A stretch of DNA of 64,000 bases from Nitrincola schmidtii (lineage in GTDB: Bacteria > Pseudomonadota > Gammaproteobacteria > Pseudomonadales > Balneatricaceae): contig NZ_WBOL01000003.1 of assembly GCF_008973715.1 (NCBI RefSeq), positions 1 to 64,000 of the forward strand. The letters are read 5' to 3'. This document shows, one piece after another, positions 54,537 through 63,654 of this stretch. The position numbers and the translations under genes were made by a program. Position 1 is the first letter of the stretch. Every line of letters starts with the position of its first letter. Below the pieces are notes generated by a model. That model was not told the DNA's origin. It ran no database searches and was given only the letters and a program-made list of their open reading frames with translations.

Positions 54537-54566
54537 AGCTTCTTAACCGGTTGTTGTAAAGAAGCT
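54537..54566 (-). terminator. Weak terminator candidate after the RND permease
   Basis: AGCTTCTT (54537-54544) pairs with AAGAAGCT (54559-54566). On the minus strand the stem is followed by AATTTTAA, only a partial T-tract. It lies between the RND permease stop and bkdA1. Confidence 0.4.
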
Positions 54567-54595
54567 TTCAACCAAGTGCGGTAGATCTGGTTACG

Positions 54596-57500
54596 CTAAT
54601 CTAATAGATTAATATTTTTCTTGGGTGTAACTAGTTTATAAATCAATGGAATAGTAAACAAAGTTAACAGTGTGGATACACTAATGCCCCACACTATTGC
54701 GGTTGCGACGGGACCAAAGATCAATGACTTTCCACCTAGCCCCAAGGCTAACCCCATTAAGCCAGCCATGGTGGTGGCGGCTGTGATAAGGATAGGTACC
54801 AAGCGTCTTCTTGCTGCATAAACGATGGCATGTTGCACGCTCATGCCTGCTGAGCGCCGACTGTTAGCGGCTGCCATTAACACGATGGCAGAGTTTACAG
54901 CAATGCCTGATAGCGCGACTAATCCATAAAGGGTATAGAGGCTAAGCGGGTTGTTGCTTAGCCATAAACCATAAGCAACCCCAGTAAATGCCATAGGAAT
55001 GGTCAGTAGGATGATAAAGGGTTGAAAGTAGCTTTTGAATTGAGCCCCTAGAATTAAGTACATCAGGCCAACACCTAAGATAAACAATAGGGTTAGTGCA
55101 CTTAAGGATTCTTGTATATCATCAAGCTCGCCAGAGAAGTCTAGGTTAATGCCCGGATGCTCCGTTGCGATGAGTTGCCAGGCATCTTGGATGCGCTGAT
55201 TAGCTTCCAATGTATCGATTTGATCGCGATCTAAATTCGCTTCAAGGGTAATCGCGCGGCTGAAGTTGTAATGACGCAAACTTTCAAAGCCGGTTCTAAC
55301 CTCAATGTGAATCAGTTCACTTAACGGAATCAATTGACCGCTCGGCGTTGCTATTAAGGTATCTAGCCACTGACGAATATCATCTGTTCTGGTTGAAGGG
55401 GCACGCACGCGAAGGTCTACTTGTTCTCCACGATCTGTCATCTGTGCAACAATTTCACCATCGGTCATGATACGAAGTGTTCGAGTGACGGTGACAGGAT
55501 CCAGACCCGCACGACTTATGGCAGGCAGGTTTAACTGAGTGACCAGTTGTTGCGCACCGGGTGAGGCGTCATTGCTGATATCTGTCACACCGTTAATGCT
55601 TTGTAAGATGGCGGTTAAATCATCGACCGCTTTCTGAATGAGGGTGTAATCATCACCACGTACTTTGATGCTGATCGGCATCGAGCTTGGAGGTCCGCCG
55701 GAAAGTTTTAACAAGTTAATTCGAGCAGGAGCAGGCGCTAGTAGCGGGAGTTGATCGCGAAGTTCTTGAATAATATCGTCCGCACTTCGACCATTGTTCT
55801 GACGTGAGGTAAGGCTGATAAAAACTTGTCCGTAAGACTCTCCCAATAAGGGTTCTGTCTCGGTAAATATCTGACCCGCATAGGTCACCATAGAACGAAG
55901 CTCGTCAGGCTTTATCAATTCTCTTGATAAGAGTTCAACCTGTCTTGTTGCCTCCAAGGTGTTATCGAGAGTTGATCCTGCTGGCATTTCAACATTGACA
56001 TAGAAAACTTGCAGAGTGTCCGCTGCAAAAAAGTTGGTGGCAATCCGTTCACTGGCAAACAGATAGATTGCTGATGAAAAAGCTCCGCACAATAGCAGTA
56101 ATGTAACCCAGGGATGACGGAAACTTCGAACAAGAATTCGTCCATAGAGATTTCTTAAACGCATCATGATACGTTCACGTTGACTAATGCGGTGTTGCTG
56201 ATAGGCAGGGTCTGATTGCAATAGTTTGGTTTGAGATGGCAGCATCCAGAAAGCTTGAATTAAACTAAATAGCAGTGCAAAGGTCACCACTAAAGGCACG
56301 ACGCGCATAAAATCACCTAAAATACCAGGCATCAGCATCAAGGGAAGAAAAGCGGCGACTGTCGTCATAATGGCAGCCAATAAAGGCCAGCCAACTTCCT
56401 GCATAGCTCCTAGGGCGGCCTCAATCGAATCGAGACCACGCTGCAAGCGTTGATGCATTGCCTCTACCATGACCACCGCAACATCCACGAGCATGCCTAG
56501 TGCAATAATGACGCCTAATAAGACCGTGAGATTGAGTGTTTCATCCTGCGCTCTCAATAAAATAAATACACCGGTCAACGAGAAGGGTATCGCTAAGGCA
56601 ACCAAGACACCGATTCGCCATCCTAAAAACAGCCAACTCACCGCAAAGACGAATAACAACCCCTGAAGAGCATTGGATTGCATGATTTCAATCGCTCTTC
56701 GCGTGGTTTCGGTTTGATCATCCGCTAAAATGGCGGTGATACCTTGAGAGGAATTAAGTTGGTTCCAGTCGTTTAGGTATTGGTCAAGTGTTTCAACCAG
56801 TTCTAAGGTATTGGCACTGGCGTCTTTCATTACCGCCATCATGACGGCGGGCTGCTGTTCAAAAAGGACTTTTTGCGTCGCATCTTGGCGAGCACGTTGA
56901 ATGCTAGCGACCTCTTCAAGTAACACTTCACCAGTCTGGATTGGCAGTTCAAGGCGGGCCAACGCTTCCGGATCGGGTGATTGTCCTATGTGACGAATTA
57001 ACCACTGTTGATTGGATACCGTCAATTTACCCGCCGCAAGATCCTGCCACTGCATAGCAATCATATCGGCAACTTGAACAGGGCTGACACCTAACGAGGC
57101 CAATCGATTGAAATCCAGCTTTACTTGAACTTCAGGATCGTTGAGCCCGAGTGTGTCAATACGATCTATGCCACGAAGTTGTTCTAAATCACGTTGCAGT
57201 TGATAGGACATTCTTCGCAATGACTCATCATTATCCATACCCTGAACCACAATAGTGGCAGCAGGAAAGGCGTTGGCACTGGTGATTTCAAGAATCATTG
57301 GCTCGACAATATCGCGTGGCAGTTCACTACGCTTACTTTGAATTTCTCGTCTTAGGTCGTTAACGCGTTTATCGAAGGTGCGCTCATCAAGATCACGAAA
57401 GCGAACCAAAATGTTCGAAAGACCTACACGGGATGTGCTGGAGACAAAATTGACATCATTCAGTTTACGCAGCGCATCTTCCATTGGCTGCGTAACGCGC

Positions 57501-57676
57501 ATCTCAATATCTTCTGCACTGGCACCGGGTAGAGCGGTGACAATCACGATCCAGTTAAAGTTAATGGTCGGATCTTGCTGGCGTGGCAGCATTTGATAGG
57601 ATAATGCCCCTATGACTAACACTAATACAAAAACAAGGTTAGCTAGAACTGTATTGCGAAGTAGCGCTCGAATCAT
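54596..57676 (-). CDS. RND efflux permease (HAE1/AcrB-like)
   Basis: An inner-membrane proton-driven pump of about 1026 residues with 12 helices and two large periplasmic loops (about 35-330 and 550-850). Helix 4 reads GMLVDVAVVMVEA: the first Asp of the AcrB DD pair is kept and the second is Val. The porter repeat QRIQDAW and the C-terminal VNSAIVLM segment fit the family. The ATG at 57676 overlaps the adaptor stop (ATGA). Such two-gene systems lack a dedicated outer-membrane channel and use a TolC. Substrate not readable. Confidence 0.92.
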   Translation of the reverse strand: MIRALLRNTVLANLVFVLVLVIGALSYQMLPRQQDPTINFNWIVIVTALPGASAEDIEMRVTQPMEDALRKLNDVNFVSSTSRVGLSNILVRFRDLDERTFDKRVNDLRREIQSKRSELPRDIVEPMILEITSANAFPAATIVVQGMDNDESLRRMSYQLQRDLEQLRGIDRIDTLGLNDPEVQVKLDFNRLASLGVSPVQVADMIAMQWQDLAAGKLTVSNQQWLIRHIGQSPDPEALARLELPIQTGEVLLEEVASIQRARQDATQKVLFEQQPAVMMAVMKDASANTLELVETLDQYLNDWNQLNSSQGITAILADDQTETTRRAIEIMQSNALQGLLFVFAVSWLFLGWRIGVLVALAIPFSLTGVFILLRAQDETLNLTVLLGVIIALGMLVDVAVVMVEAMHQRLQRGLDSIEAALGAMQEVGWPLLAAIMTTVAAFLPLMLMPGILGDFMRVVPLVVTFALLFSLIQAFWMLPSQTKLLQSDPAYQQHRISQRERIMMRLRNLYGRILVRSFRHPWVTLLLLCGAFSSAIYLFASERIATNFFAADTLQVFYVNVEMPAGSTLDNTLEATRQVELLSRELIKPDELRSMVTYAGQIFTETEPLLGESYGQVFISLTSRQNNGRSADDIIQELRDQLPLLAPAPARINLLKLSGGPPSSMPISIKVRGDDYTLIQKAVDDLTAILQSINGVTDISNDASPGAQQLVTQLNLPAISRAGLDPVTVTRTLRIMTDGEIVAQMTDRGEQVDLRVRAPSTRTDDIRQWLDTLIATPSGQLIPLSELIHIEVRTGFESLRHYNFSRAITLEANLDRDQIDTLEANQRIQDAWQLIATEHPGINLDFSGELDDIQESLSALTLLFILGVGLMYLILGAQFKSYFQPFIILLTIPMAFTGVAYGLWLSNNPLSLYTLYGLVALSGIAVNSAIVLMAAANSRRSAGMSVQHAIVYAARRRLVPILITAATTMAGLMGLALGLGGKSLIFGPVATAIVWGISVSTLLTLFTIPLIYKLVTPKKNINLLD

Positions 57677-58677
57677 TCTGCCGATCCCACCTGAAGCCAC
57701 TGTTGTCCTTGGATGACAATCTGTGCATTTTCCAATTCACTGGGTACAGGGTGGGGGCGTCCTTCCTGAGCATCGATTAAAGGATAAAAACTGAGTTCAT
57801 TTTCCAATAGGGTAAAGATACCCAATTGCCCTGACCGGCTAACGATATACTCAGCCGGAATAAGCGGCTGAGCTTCTGTAAGAATCAAGGTTCCAGAGCT
57901 ACCAATCGTTACAGATTCAGGTGCATGATACCACGCCTTTTGACTACGATTACGTGTATCAATGACAGGGGATTGTCGAATCAATTCAACTGGAAAGCGG
58001 TCATCTCCCAGTTCAAATTCAGCCTTTACGCCACCATGCAAATCAAAGCGATTGACCGGAAGGGTTACTTCAATTTCTGCATCACTCAGTTGCTGTAACG
58101 ACAGTAATAGCGAGCCTGGCGATGTTCGTTCACCCACACCCGCATGCTGGGCGGTAATGGCGGCTTCAAAAGGTGCTTTAACAGTACAACGATCGATTTG
58201 GCGCTTAGCTAACTGAATTTCCGTATTCATGGCCGCTAAACGAGATTGTTGTCGTGCAACTTCACTTTGTGCATCTTCTGCAGATAGATTATCGGTTAAC
58301 TGACGTTCACGCAAAGAGCTTAACCGATTAGCTAAGCGTTGAGCTTGAGTTAAGCTTGCTTGCGTCTCTGATAAGCGAGAGCTTAGAAGGTTAAGTTGAT
58401 CCTCTGCATCACGACAGTCCAGAGAAACCAGTGCCTGTCCTTGAGCAACACGATCGCCAGGGCGAACAAAAAACTCCAAAACGGTTGTCGCTAATTCGCT
58501 CGCAAGTTGAGTGTCATTTAGGGTAATGACTGACGCCGCAAAACGGTGTTGTCGAGATTGCTGTATCTCTGACATCAGTGCGGTAGTGAAATTGGGTACT
58601 GCTTCTTCAGCTAAGGCGAGAGGCACGATACTTAGTGCGCTGCTTATAAAAAAAGTCATCAGTATAGAGTGACGCAT
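57673..58677 (-). CDS. RND periplasmic adaptor (membrane fusion protein)
   Basis: The signal peptide (about 1-23, ending ALAEE) precedes a lipoyl half-motif FVRPGDRVAQGQALVSLDC (about 73-92), a coiled-coil hairpin (about 93-160) and the second lipoyl half (CTVKAPFEAAI, VGERTSPGSLL). A beta-barrel domain follows. It is 334 residues, a usual adaptor length. It bridges the RND permease and an outer-membrane channel. AAGGGG lies 4 nt before the ATG. It is the first gene of the pump operon. Confidence 0.92.
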   Translation of the reverse strand: MRHSILMTFFISSALSIVPLALAEEAVPNFTTALMSEIQQSRQHRFAASVITLNDTQLASELATTVLEFFVRPGDRVAQGQALVSLDCRDAEDQLNLLSSRLSETQASLTQAQRLANRLSSLRERQLTDNLSAEDAQSEVARQQSRLAAMNTEIQLAKRQIDRCTVKAPFEAAITAQHAGVGERTSPGSLLLSLQQLSDAEIEVTLPVNRFDLHGGVKAEFELGDDRFPVELIRQSPVIDTRNRSQKAWYHAPESVTIGSSGTLILTEAQPLIPAEYIVSRSGQLGIFTLLENELSFYPLIDAQEGRPHPVPSELENAQIVIQGQQWLQVGSAE

Positions 58678-58869
58678 ATAACCCCTTAACCTATCAATGG
58701 ATCGTGGAACTTCCTATACGAACAATATTTGTATCACAGTTCATTGGGTTCTTGCTCTGGTAATGTTAGATTGAGATAAATAAAAGTGTGAAATGATAAA
58801 TTTTGAATAAAAAATACCCTTTGGGTGTGCCCCCTTAGAAAACATTATTCAACGAATCTAGGGGATCTT

Positions 58870-59679
58870 ATGATTAAAATTCGTGTCGGTTATGAGTTGG
58901 TTTATGAATGTCCTCAGCCAACGCCCATGTTACTACTACTTAATTTACACTATACGCGTGCATCCGATATTTTAATTCCGGATCATATCGTGACTTCACC
59001 GTCAGTGCCGATTACGGCTTATCGCGATGGTTTTGGCAATTGGTGTAGTCGAATTACGGCTCCTGCCGGAGAAATTCGTATTTCAACGGATGCCATGGTG
59101 AAGGATACAGGCTTAAGAGACCCGGTAAACATTAACGCTAGACAACATGAAGTGTGTGATCTACCGACAGATACACTGGTCTATTTGTTGGGTAGTCGTT
59201 ACTGCGAGACGGATCGTATGGTTGAGTTAGCCTGGTCTTTGTTTGGTAATACCCCAATGGGTTGGCCTAGAGTGCAAGCCATTTGTGATTTTGTCCACAA
59301 TCACATCAAGTTTGGTTACGAATTTTCACGATCAACGAAAACTGCTTTTGATGCCTACAATGAAGGTGCCGGTGTGTGTCGAGACTATACTCATTTGGCC
59401 ATTACACTGTGCCGCTGTATGAATATTCCTGCGCGATACTGTACCGGTTATCTTGGTGATATCGGGGTACCTTATTCACCCGCACCGATGGATTTTTCCG
59501 CTTGGTTTGAAGCTTATCTAGATGGTAAATGGTATACCTTTGATCCACGCCATAATCATCCAAGAGTTGCACATTTGTTGATGGCTCAAGGGCGAGATGC
59601 GACCGATGTGCCGCTCAGTAATGTATTTGGTCCTAACGTATTAAAGTCCTTCAGAGTTTGGACTGATCAAGTGGAGTAA
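58870..59679 (+). CDS. Transglutaminase-like cysteine-protease-fold protein
   Basis: A 269-residue protein with an N-terminal beta domain (about 1-110) and a transglutaminase core: the nucleophile in GAGVCRDYTHLA (Cys about 177) and WFEAYLDGKWYTFDPRHNHPR with the catalytic-Asp region. The residue where the classical catalytic His is expected, before AWFE, is Ser (DFSAWFE). Several members of this subfamily appear to lack that His, so I treat it as a family trait to check. The ATG at 58870 follows GGGG by 5 nt. N-formylglutamate amidohydrolase starts 5 bp downstream, so they form an operon. Confidence 0.85.
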   Translation: MIKIRVGYELVYECPQPTPMLLLLNLHYTRASDILIPDHIVTSPSVPITAYRDGFGNWCSRITAPAGEIRISTDAMVKDTGLRDPVNINARQHEVCDLPTDTLVYLLGSRYCETDRMVELAWSLFGNTPMGWPRVQAICDFVHNHIKFGYEFSRSTKTAFDAYNEGAGVCRDYTHLAITLCRCMNIPARYCTGYLGDIGVPYSPAPMDFSAWFEAYLDGKWYTFDPRHNHPRVAHLLMAQGRDATDVPLSNVFGPNVLKSFRVWTDQVE

Positions 59680-59684
59680 AGCTA

Positions 59685-60431
59685 TTGTTGCGTTCTGATG
59701 AAACCGAAGTATTTAGTGTCATAAATCCGGAAGGGCAAAGCGATTATTTGCTAGTGTGCGATCATGCATCTAACAAAGTTCCTTTGATTCTAAATGACTT
59801 AGGTTTAACTCCTAAACAATTACATGATCATATTGCGTGGGATCCTGGTGCCGCAAAAGTGGCTGAAGCTTTGGCACAACTTCTTGATGCCACGCTGATC
59901 ATGAGCGGCTATTCTCGACTCGTGATAGATTGTAATCGTGCACTTATCAGTCCTCAGCTTATTGCGCCGATCAGTGATGGGATTAAAGTACCGGCAAATC
60001 AAAACCTGACTCATAAAGAGCGTCAACAGCGCATCGATACCTTCTTTACGCCTTACCATCAAGCGATTAATGCGGTAATTGACCAGCGAAAAGATAGAGT
60101 CACAAAACTGTTAAGTATCCATAGTTTTAGTCCAGCGCTGGCTGAGTCAGGGAAAGACTCAGCTCGCCCTTGGCACATCGGTTTATCTTTCAAGGGAAAA
60201 GCAGAGTTAACGGATTTACTCCATGCTGGACTGACTCAAAATAAACAGCTATGTATTGGCTATCATCAACCCTATGAAGTCGATGAGGAATTTGATTTCA
60301 CCTTGATTGAGCATGCTGTTAAACGCGGGTTGGATCATGCCATGATTGAAGTGAGACAAGATCAGCTCGTGGGTGAGCAAGCGGCCAAGCAATGGGCGCA
60401 TCGCATCGTGAGTGCACTTAATCACAGCTGA
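59685..60431 (+). CDS. N-formylglutamate amidohydrolase-family protein
   Basis: This 248-residue zinc hydrolase of the FGase family shows [12 protein letters not shown] (first zinc/active site), [35 protein letters not shown] and IEVRQDQL at the C-terminal end. The family hydrolyses N-formylglutamate or similar amides. There is no histidine utilisation operon here, so the true substrate may differ. The start is TTG with GGAG 8 nt upstream (a second TTG follows directly). It is cotranscribed with the transglutaminase-like gene 5 bp upstream. Confidence 0.9.
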   Translation: MLRSDETEVFSVINPEGQSDYLLVCDHASNKVPLILNDLGLTPKQLHDHIAWDPGAAKVAEALAQLLDATLIMSGYSRLVIDCNRALISPQLIAPISDGIKVPANQNLTHKERQQRIDTFFTPYHQAINAVIDQRKDRVTKLLSIHSFSPALAESGKDSARPWHIGLSFKGKAELTDLLHAGLTQNKQLCIGYHQPYEVDEEFDFTLIEHAVKRGLDHAMIEVRQDQLVGEQAAKQWAHRIVSALNHS

Positions 60432-60612
60432 TCCTAGTCAATTTGAAGTCTTGCAAGGACCTTTCACATTAGCAACCCTAGGTCATACGCCGTTAGCTCA
60501 CATTAAAACCATGATCACTGGTTGGGAAGACCCGCACACTGACGTAGCTCTAGGCGTTGTGCCAGAGGCTGATGTTGTTAGTACTGGCTCGGTAGTAGAA
60601 AAACAGACTTAA
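60412..60612 (+). CDS. Small unrecognised ORF, 66 codons
   Basis: A GTG inside the end of the amidohydrolase gene opens a 66-residue frame ending 60612 that overlaps the convergent methyltransferase stop. The translation ([36 protein letters not shown]) has a protein-like composition, but I recognise no family and see no Shine-Dalgarno. It may be a gene remnant or chance. Confidence 0.25.
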   Translation: MHLITADPSQFEVLQGPFTLATLGHTPLAHIKTMITGWEDPHTDVALGVVPEADVVSTGSVVEKQT

Positions 60613-61247
60613 AGTGGGTTGATGCACTCCAATATCACCGATAAATTGTTCGCAGGCATGGTTATCACCGCTTTTTTTGATAATCCATGCTTGCGAGCTT
60701 CTTCTAAGACAGTGTCTAAATCTCGAATTCCCCAAGCACTATTTTGTTTTTTCAGCGTAGAGTCAAAGTGAACATTGCTGTCTGCCGGTGTTTCACCTTG
60801 TTGCCAGAAAGGGCCATACAGATAAAGCAATCCTCCCGCAGGTAGATGATGTTGAGCAAACTTCATCAAGGCTTCGGTCACAGTCCAAGGGGAAATATGT
60901 AAAAGGTTAATGGCCACAATGACGTTGCAGGGGTGATCAATATGGGGACCTTTTGCAGTCACGTCTAAATACTTAGATCTGACGACTTTGGAAGTCACTC
61001 GTTCATTATCCTCATAATGTTCTCGCCAAGCTTCGATGCTTTTCAATGAGGAGGATTCAATATCGGTGGGTTGCCACAGGTGAACTTGTCCCAAGTGTTC
61101 AGAAAAATAAATCGCATGTTCTCCGGTTCCTGATGCTATTTCAAGCACATGAGCTGGATTTGGAAGATGATCATTCAGAACCGTCAAAATAGGCTCACGA
61201 TTTCTTGTCACTGCTGGGGCATAGAGGCGTAGGTCTATAGTTATCAT
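60609..61247 (-). CDS. DUF938 class I SAM-dependent methyltransferase
   Basis: A 212-residue methyltransferase whose N terminus [15 protein letters not shown] leads to the SAM motif [18 protein letters not shown] and then [28 protein letters not shown] (in two parts) and [17 protein letters not shown] follow. These are diagnostic of the DUF938 family, whose substrate is unknown. The ATG has AAGGG about 8 nt upstream. A 54-bp inverted repeat separates it from the ZIP gene. Confidence 0.93.
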   Translation of the reverse strand: MITIDLRLYAPAVTRNREPILTVLNDHLPNPAHVLEIASGTGEHAIYFSEHLGQVHLWQPTDIESSSLKSIEAWREHYEDNERVTSKVVRSKYLDVTAKGPHIDHPCNVIVAINLLHISPWTVTEALMKFAQHHLPAGGLLYLYGPFWQQGETPADSNVHFDSTLKKQNSAWGIRDLDTVLEEARKHGLSKKAVITMPANNLSVILECINPL

Positions 61248-61270
61248 TATATTAACCCTTTATTAAGCAT

Positions 61271-61324
61271 GCATTAGTAAAACAAGATTATAGTGGTCAC
61301 TTCCCTGTGAGGTTTTACTAATGC
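61271..61324. repeat. 13-bp inverted repeat with 28-bp spacer
   Basis: GCATTAGTAAAAC (61271-61283) and its exact reverse complement GTTTTACTAATGC (61312-61324) flank 28 bp. It sits between the ZIP stop and the DUF938 start. It could end ZIP transcription, regulate the methyltransferase gene, or be a miniature mobile repeat; no T-tract is evident. Confidence 0.55.
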
Positions 61325-61347
61325 GTTTATTGTAGACTAGTTTTTCA

Positions 61348-62241
61348 TCAAATGGCCGTATCCAGAATTAGCATTAATACAAAGCCTAGCATTAAACCGT
61401 TGGTTGCAAAAAATTCGTGCCCCTTTCTGTGAGACTCAGGAATGATTTCATGACTGATGACAAATAGCATCGCTCCAGCGGCAGCTGCCAATCCCCAAGG
61501 GAGCATGGCCGTGCTGACTTCCATCATGGTCGCTCCAACGATCGCCATAATCGGTTCTGTTAAACCTGATAACACACCGATAGTGATAGAGAAGAGTCTA
61601 GAGTAGCCCGCGGCAATTAGCGCCATTGCAACAATGAATCCTTCAGGCATGTCTTGAATAGCAATACCGATTGCTAAACTGTGACCATCACCTGAAGCGT
61701 AACCCGCACCTATGGCTAAGCCTTCGGGAATATTGTGCAATGCTATAGCAAGCACAAATAGCCAACTTTGACGCAAACGAGTACTAGCGCGACCATCAGT
61801 GCCTTTAAAAAAGTGTTCATGAGGAACTGCTTTTTCCATCAATAGCATGACAGCAGCACCCAGCAATAAAGCAAAACCTACTTTACTAGATGCCATCACC
61901 ATAGAGGAGGTTTGTTCTTGCATGATTTCGATTGAGGGAAGTATCAGTGAAAAAATACTTGCAGCTAACATGACGCCAGCACCAAACCCCATGAGAGTAT
62001 CTAGCATACGATTGGTGATCTGTTTGGTGAACACTGCGAAAGCCGCGCCGATTGCAGTCGAAGCTGCAGCCACCATGCCCGCATAAAAAGCATGTCTGAC
62101 GACCTCTCGTGTTGTTAAAAGAACACCGAGTTGATAGAGCAGCAGCGCCACACTTGCGGTTAAAATAAGTAAGCCAAAAACCTTACTAAACGAAGGTTGA
62201 AAACCACTGTGGCGAGACGATTTGAGCGACGGTATGTTCAT
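61348..62241 (-). CDS. ZIP-family metal transporter
   Basis: This 297-residue protein has about eight helices. The metal-binding helices carry ALHNIPEGLAIGAGY and IAIQDMPEGFIVAMALIAAG in parts, and a SHEIIPESHRKGH motif near the end, with a short His-rich cytoplasmic loop (VPHEHFFKG). These are ZIP (ZupT/GufA-like) traits for zinc or other divalent ion uptake or export. An N-terminal extra helix (about 18-38) is seen. The ATG has AGG 7 nt upstream. The 227-bp region upstream, shared with DUF3750, shows no clear Zur box. Confidence 0.92.
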   Translation of the reverse strand: MNIPSLKSSRHSGFQPSFSKVFGLLILTASVALLLYQLGVLLTTREVVRHAFYAGMVAAASTAIGAAFAVFTKQITNRMLDTLMGFGAGVMLAASIFSLILPSIEIMQEQTSSMVMASSKVGFALLLGAAVMLLMEKAVPHEHFFKGTDGRASTRLRQSWLFVLAIALHNIPEGLAIGAGYASGDGHSLAIGIAIQDMPEGFIVAMALIAAGYSRLFSITIGVLSGLTEPIMAIVGATMMEVSTAMLPWGLAAAAGAMLFVISHEIIPESHRKGHEFFATNGLMLGFVLMLILDTAI

Positions 62242-62468
62242 CAGGTGCCTCAGTTTTTGGTTGATTCATTCATTGCTTATGAGTATTAGTATCATCTACT
62301 GGGAGTGTATTCGCCATTTAAATGATTTTATTGTTACGTTTGTCTTAAACTATTAATCATTTCTCTTTGATAGCTTTTTCATTTAATCTGTCCCGTCAGT
62401 GTTTAATTTGAGCTAGATTGTGATGTTTTACGTAATAACAAATGATTAAGGTTTAAACAGGGAGCAAT

Positions 62469-63266
62469 ATGAAATCTTACAGTGGGTTTACATTGATGTT
62501 TCGTTCGTTATTACTGGTAGTTTTCATCTTCATTTTACCGGTAGGTTGTGCGCTAACATCGCATTTTACCAATAGTGAACGTTCCAATGATTGGCGAACC
62601 GCCAGACAAGATAGTTCAGGCATAGCGCCTAATCCATCAGAGGTTAATGAAGCTGTCATACAGGTTTATGCAGCTCGTGCCTTTCGCTGGCGAGGTGCAT
62701 TTGGCGTTCACACTTGGATTGCAGCCAAACCTCAGGGAGCGGATTATTACACGCGCTTTGAAGTCATCGGTTTTAGTGTTGCGCGTGGTGGGCAGGCGAT
62801 CCGCATTGCTCAAGGTACACCGGATGGTTACTGGTATGGAAGTTACCCAACGTTACTGCGAGATTTGCGTGGAGGCGATGAGATTGATGCGTTGATTGCG
62901 CGCCTTCATGAAGCCTCAAGTCAGTATCCATACAACGATGAATATCGAATCTGGCCAGGCCCTAATAGTAATACGTATATTGCTTATTTAGCTCGAGAAG
63001 TACCGGAGCTTCGGCTCGTTTTACCACCCACCGCCATAGGTAAAGATTACTTGCCTGAAGGCGGTGTATTTGCAAAAGCACCCAGCGGTACAGGTTTTCA
63101 AGTGTCTTTAGCAGGGTTGCTCGGTGGATTGATGGCAGTAGAAGAGGGGTTAGAGGTTAATTTTCTTGGATTAAATGCGGGCATTGATTTTTGGCCTTTA
63201 GCGGTTAATTTGCCTGGGCTGGGTAGATTAGGAATGCCTGTCGACACTAGTCTATCTAACCCGTAG
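62469..63266 (+). CDS. DUF3750 lipoprotein
   Basis: An N-terminal hydrophobic segment with lipobox-like LPVGC (Cys about 27) precedes a 230-residue periplasmic domain. WRGAFGVHTWIAAKP, YTRFEVIGFSVARGG, GPNSNTYIAYLAREVPEL and ATAIGKDYL-like segments (PPTAIGKDYLPEGG) match DUF3750, a family of unknown function. The ATG has GGGAGC 6 nt upstream. It is probably anchored in the membrane as a lipoprotein. There is no clear partner in the neighbourhood. Confidence 0.88.
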   Translation: MKSYSGFTLMFRSLLLVVFIFILPVGCALTSHFTNSERSNDWRTARQDSSGIAPNPSEVNEAVIQVYAARAFRWRGAFGVHTWIAAKPQGADYYTRFEVIGFSVARGGQAIRIAQGTPDGYWYGSYPTLLRDLRGGDEIDALIARLHEASSQYPYNDEYRIWPGPNSNTYIAYLAREVPELRLVLPPTAIGKDYLPEGGVFAKAPSGTGFQVSLAGLLGGLMAVEEGLEVNFLGLNAGIDFWPLAVNLPGLGRLGMPVDTSLSNP

Positions 63267-63344
63267 GCTCAAACTGGCTCTCACTCATGAGGATAGGGTA
63301 CTATGGTATCTCCAGCACACAACAGACAAGTAAAGGAGTTAACT

Positions 63345-63524
63345 ATGTTTGGAGTTGAAGTGTCAGGGGTTTTGGGTCTGCTACTGCTGATCCTAAATAT
63401 CTATGCCATCATCAAAATCGTGCAGAGCCGCGCATCAACAGGTAGGAAAGTGTTGTGGGTTGTTCTGATTCTGTTACTTCCTGTGATCGGCTTTATTTTG
63501 TGGTTCCTTCTAGGACCGAAATAG
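63345..63524 (+). CDS. PLDc_N-domain small membrane protein
   Basis: This 59-residue protein has two hydrophobic helices (LLLLILNIYAIIKIV and VLWVVLILLLPVIGFILWFLLG) with basic residues between them. It matches the PLDc_N (phospholipase D-nuclease N-terminal) single-domain family, function unknown. AAAGGAG lies 6 nt before the ATG at 63345, which decides the start against a longer frame. Confidence 0.9.
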   Translation: MFGVEVSGVLGLLLLILNIYAIIKIVQSRASTGRKVLWVVLILLLPVIGFILWFLLGPK

Positions 63525-63654
63525 AAGAAACTAGATAGAAAAACCTAGACAGTTGGTCTGAAAAATATCCCCTTTGCTAGGTTAATAGTTATTATAATCG
63601 TTAGCCTAGCAATACTGCTTAACCTAAGTAACTAAACTAGAATCGGCCACACCC

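Noticed and set aside
62242-62468. Zur box before the ZIP gene
   Set aside because: Partial inverted TTGTTACGT/ACGTAATAACAA was seen but it does not match a Zur palindrome and the spacing is wrong.
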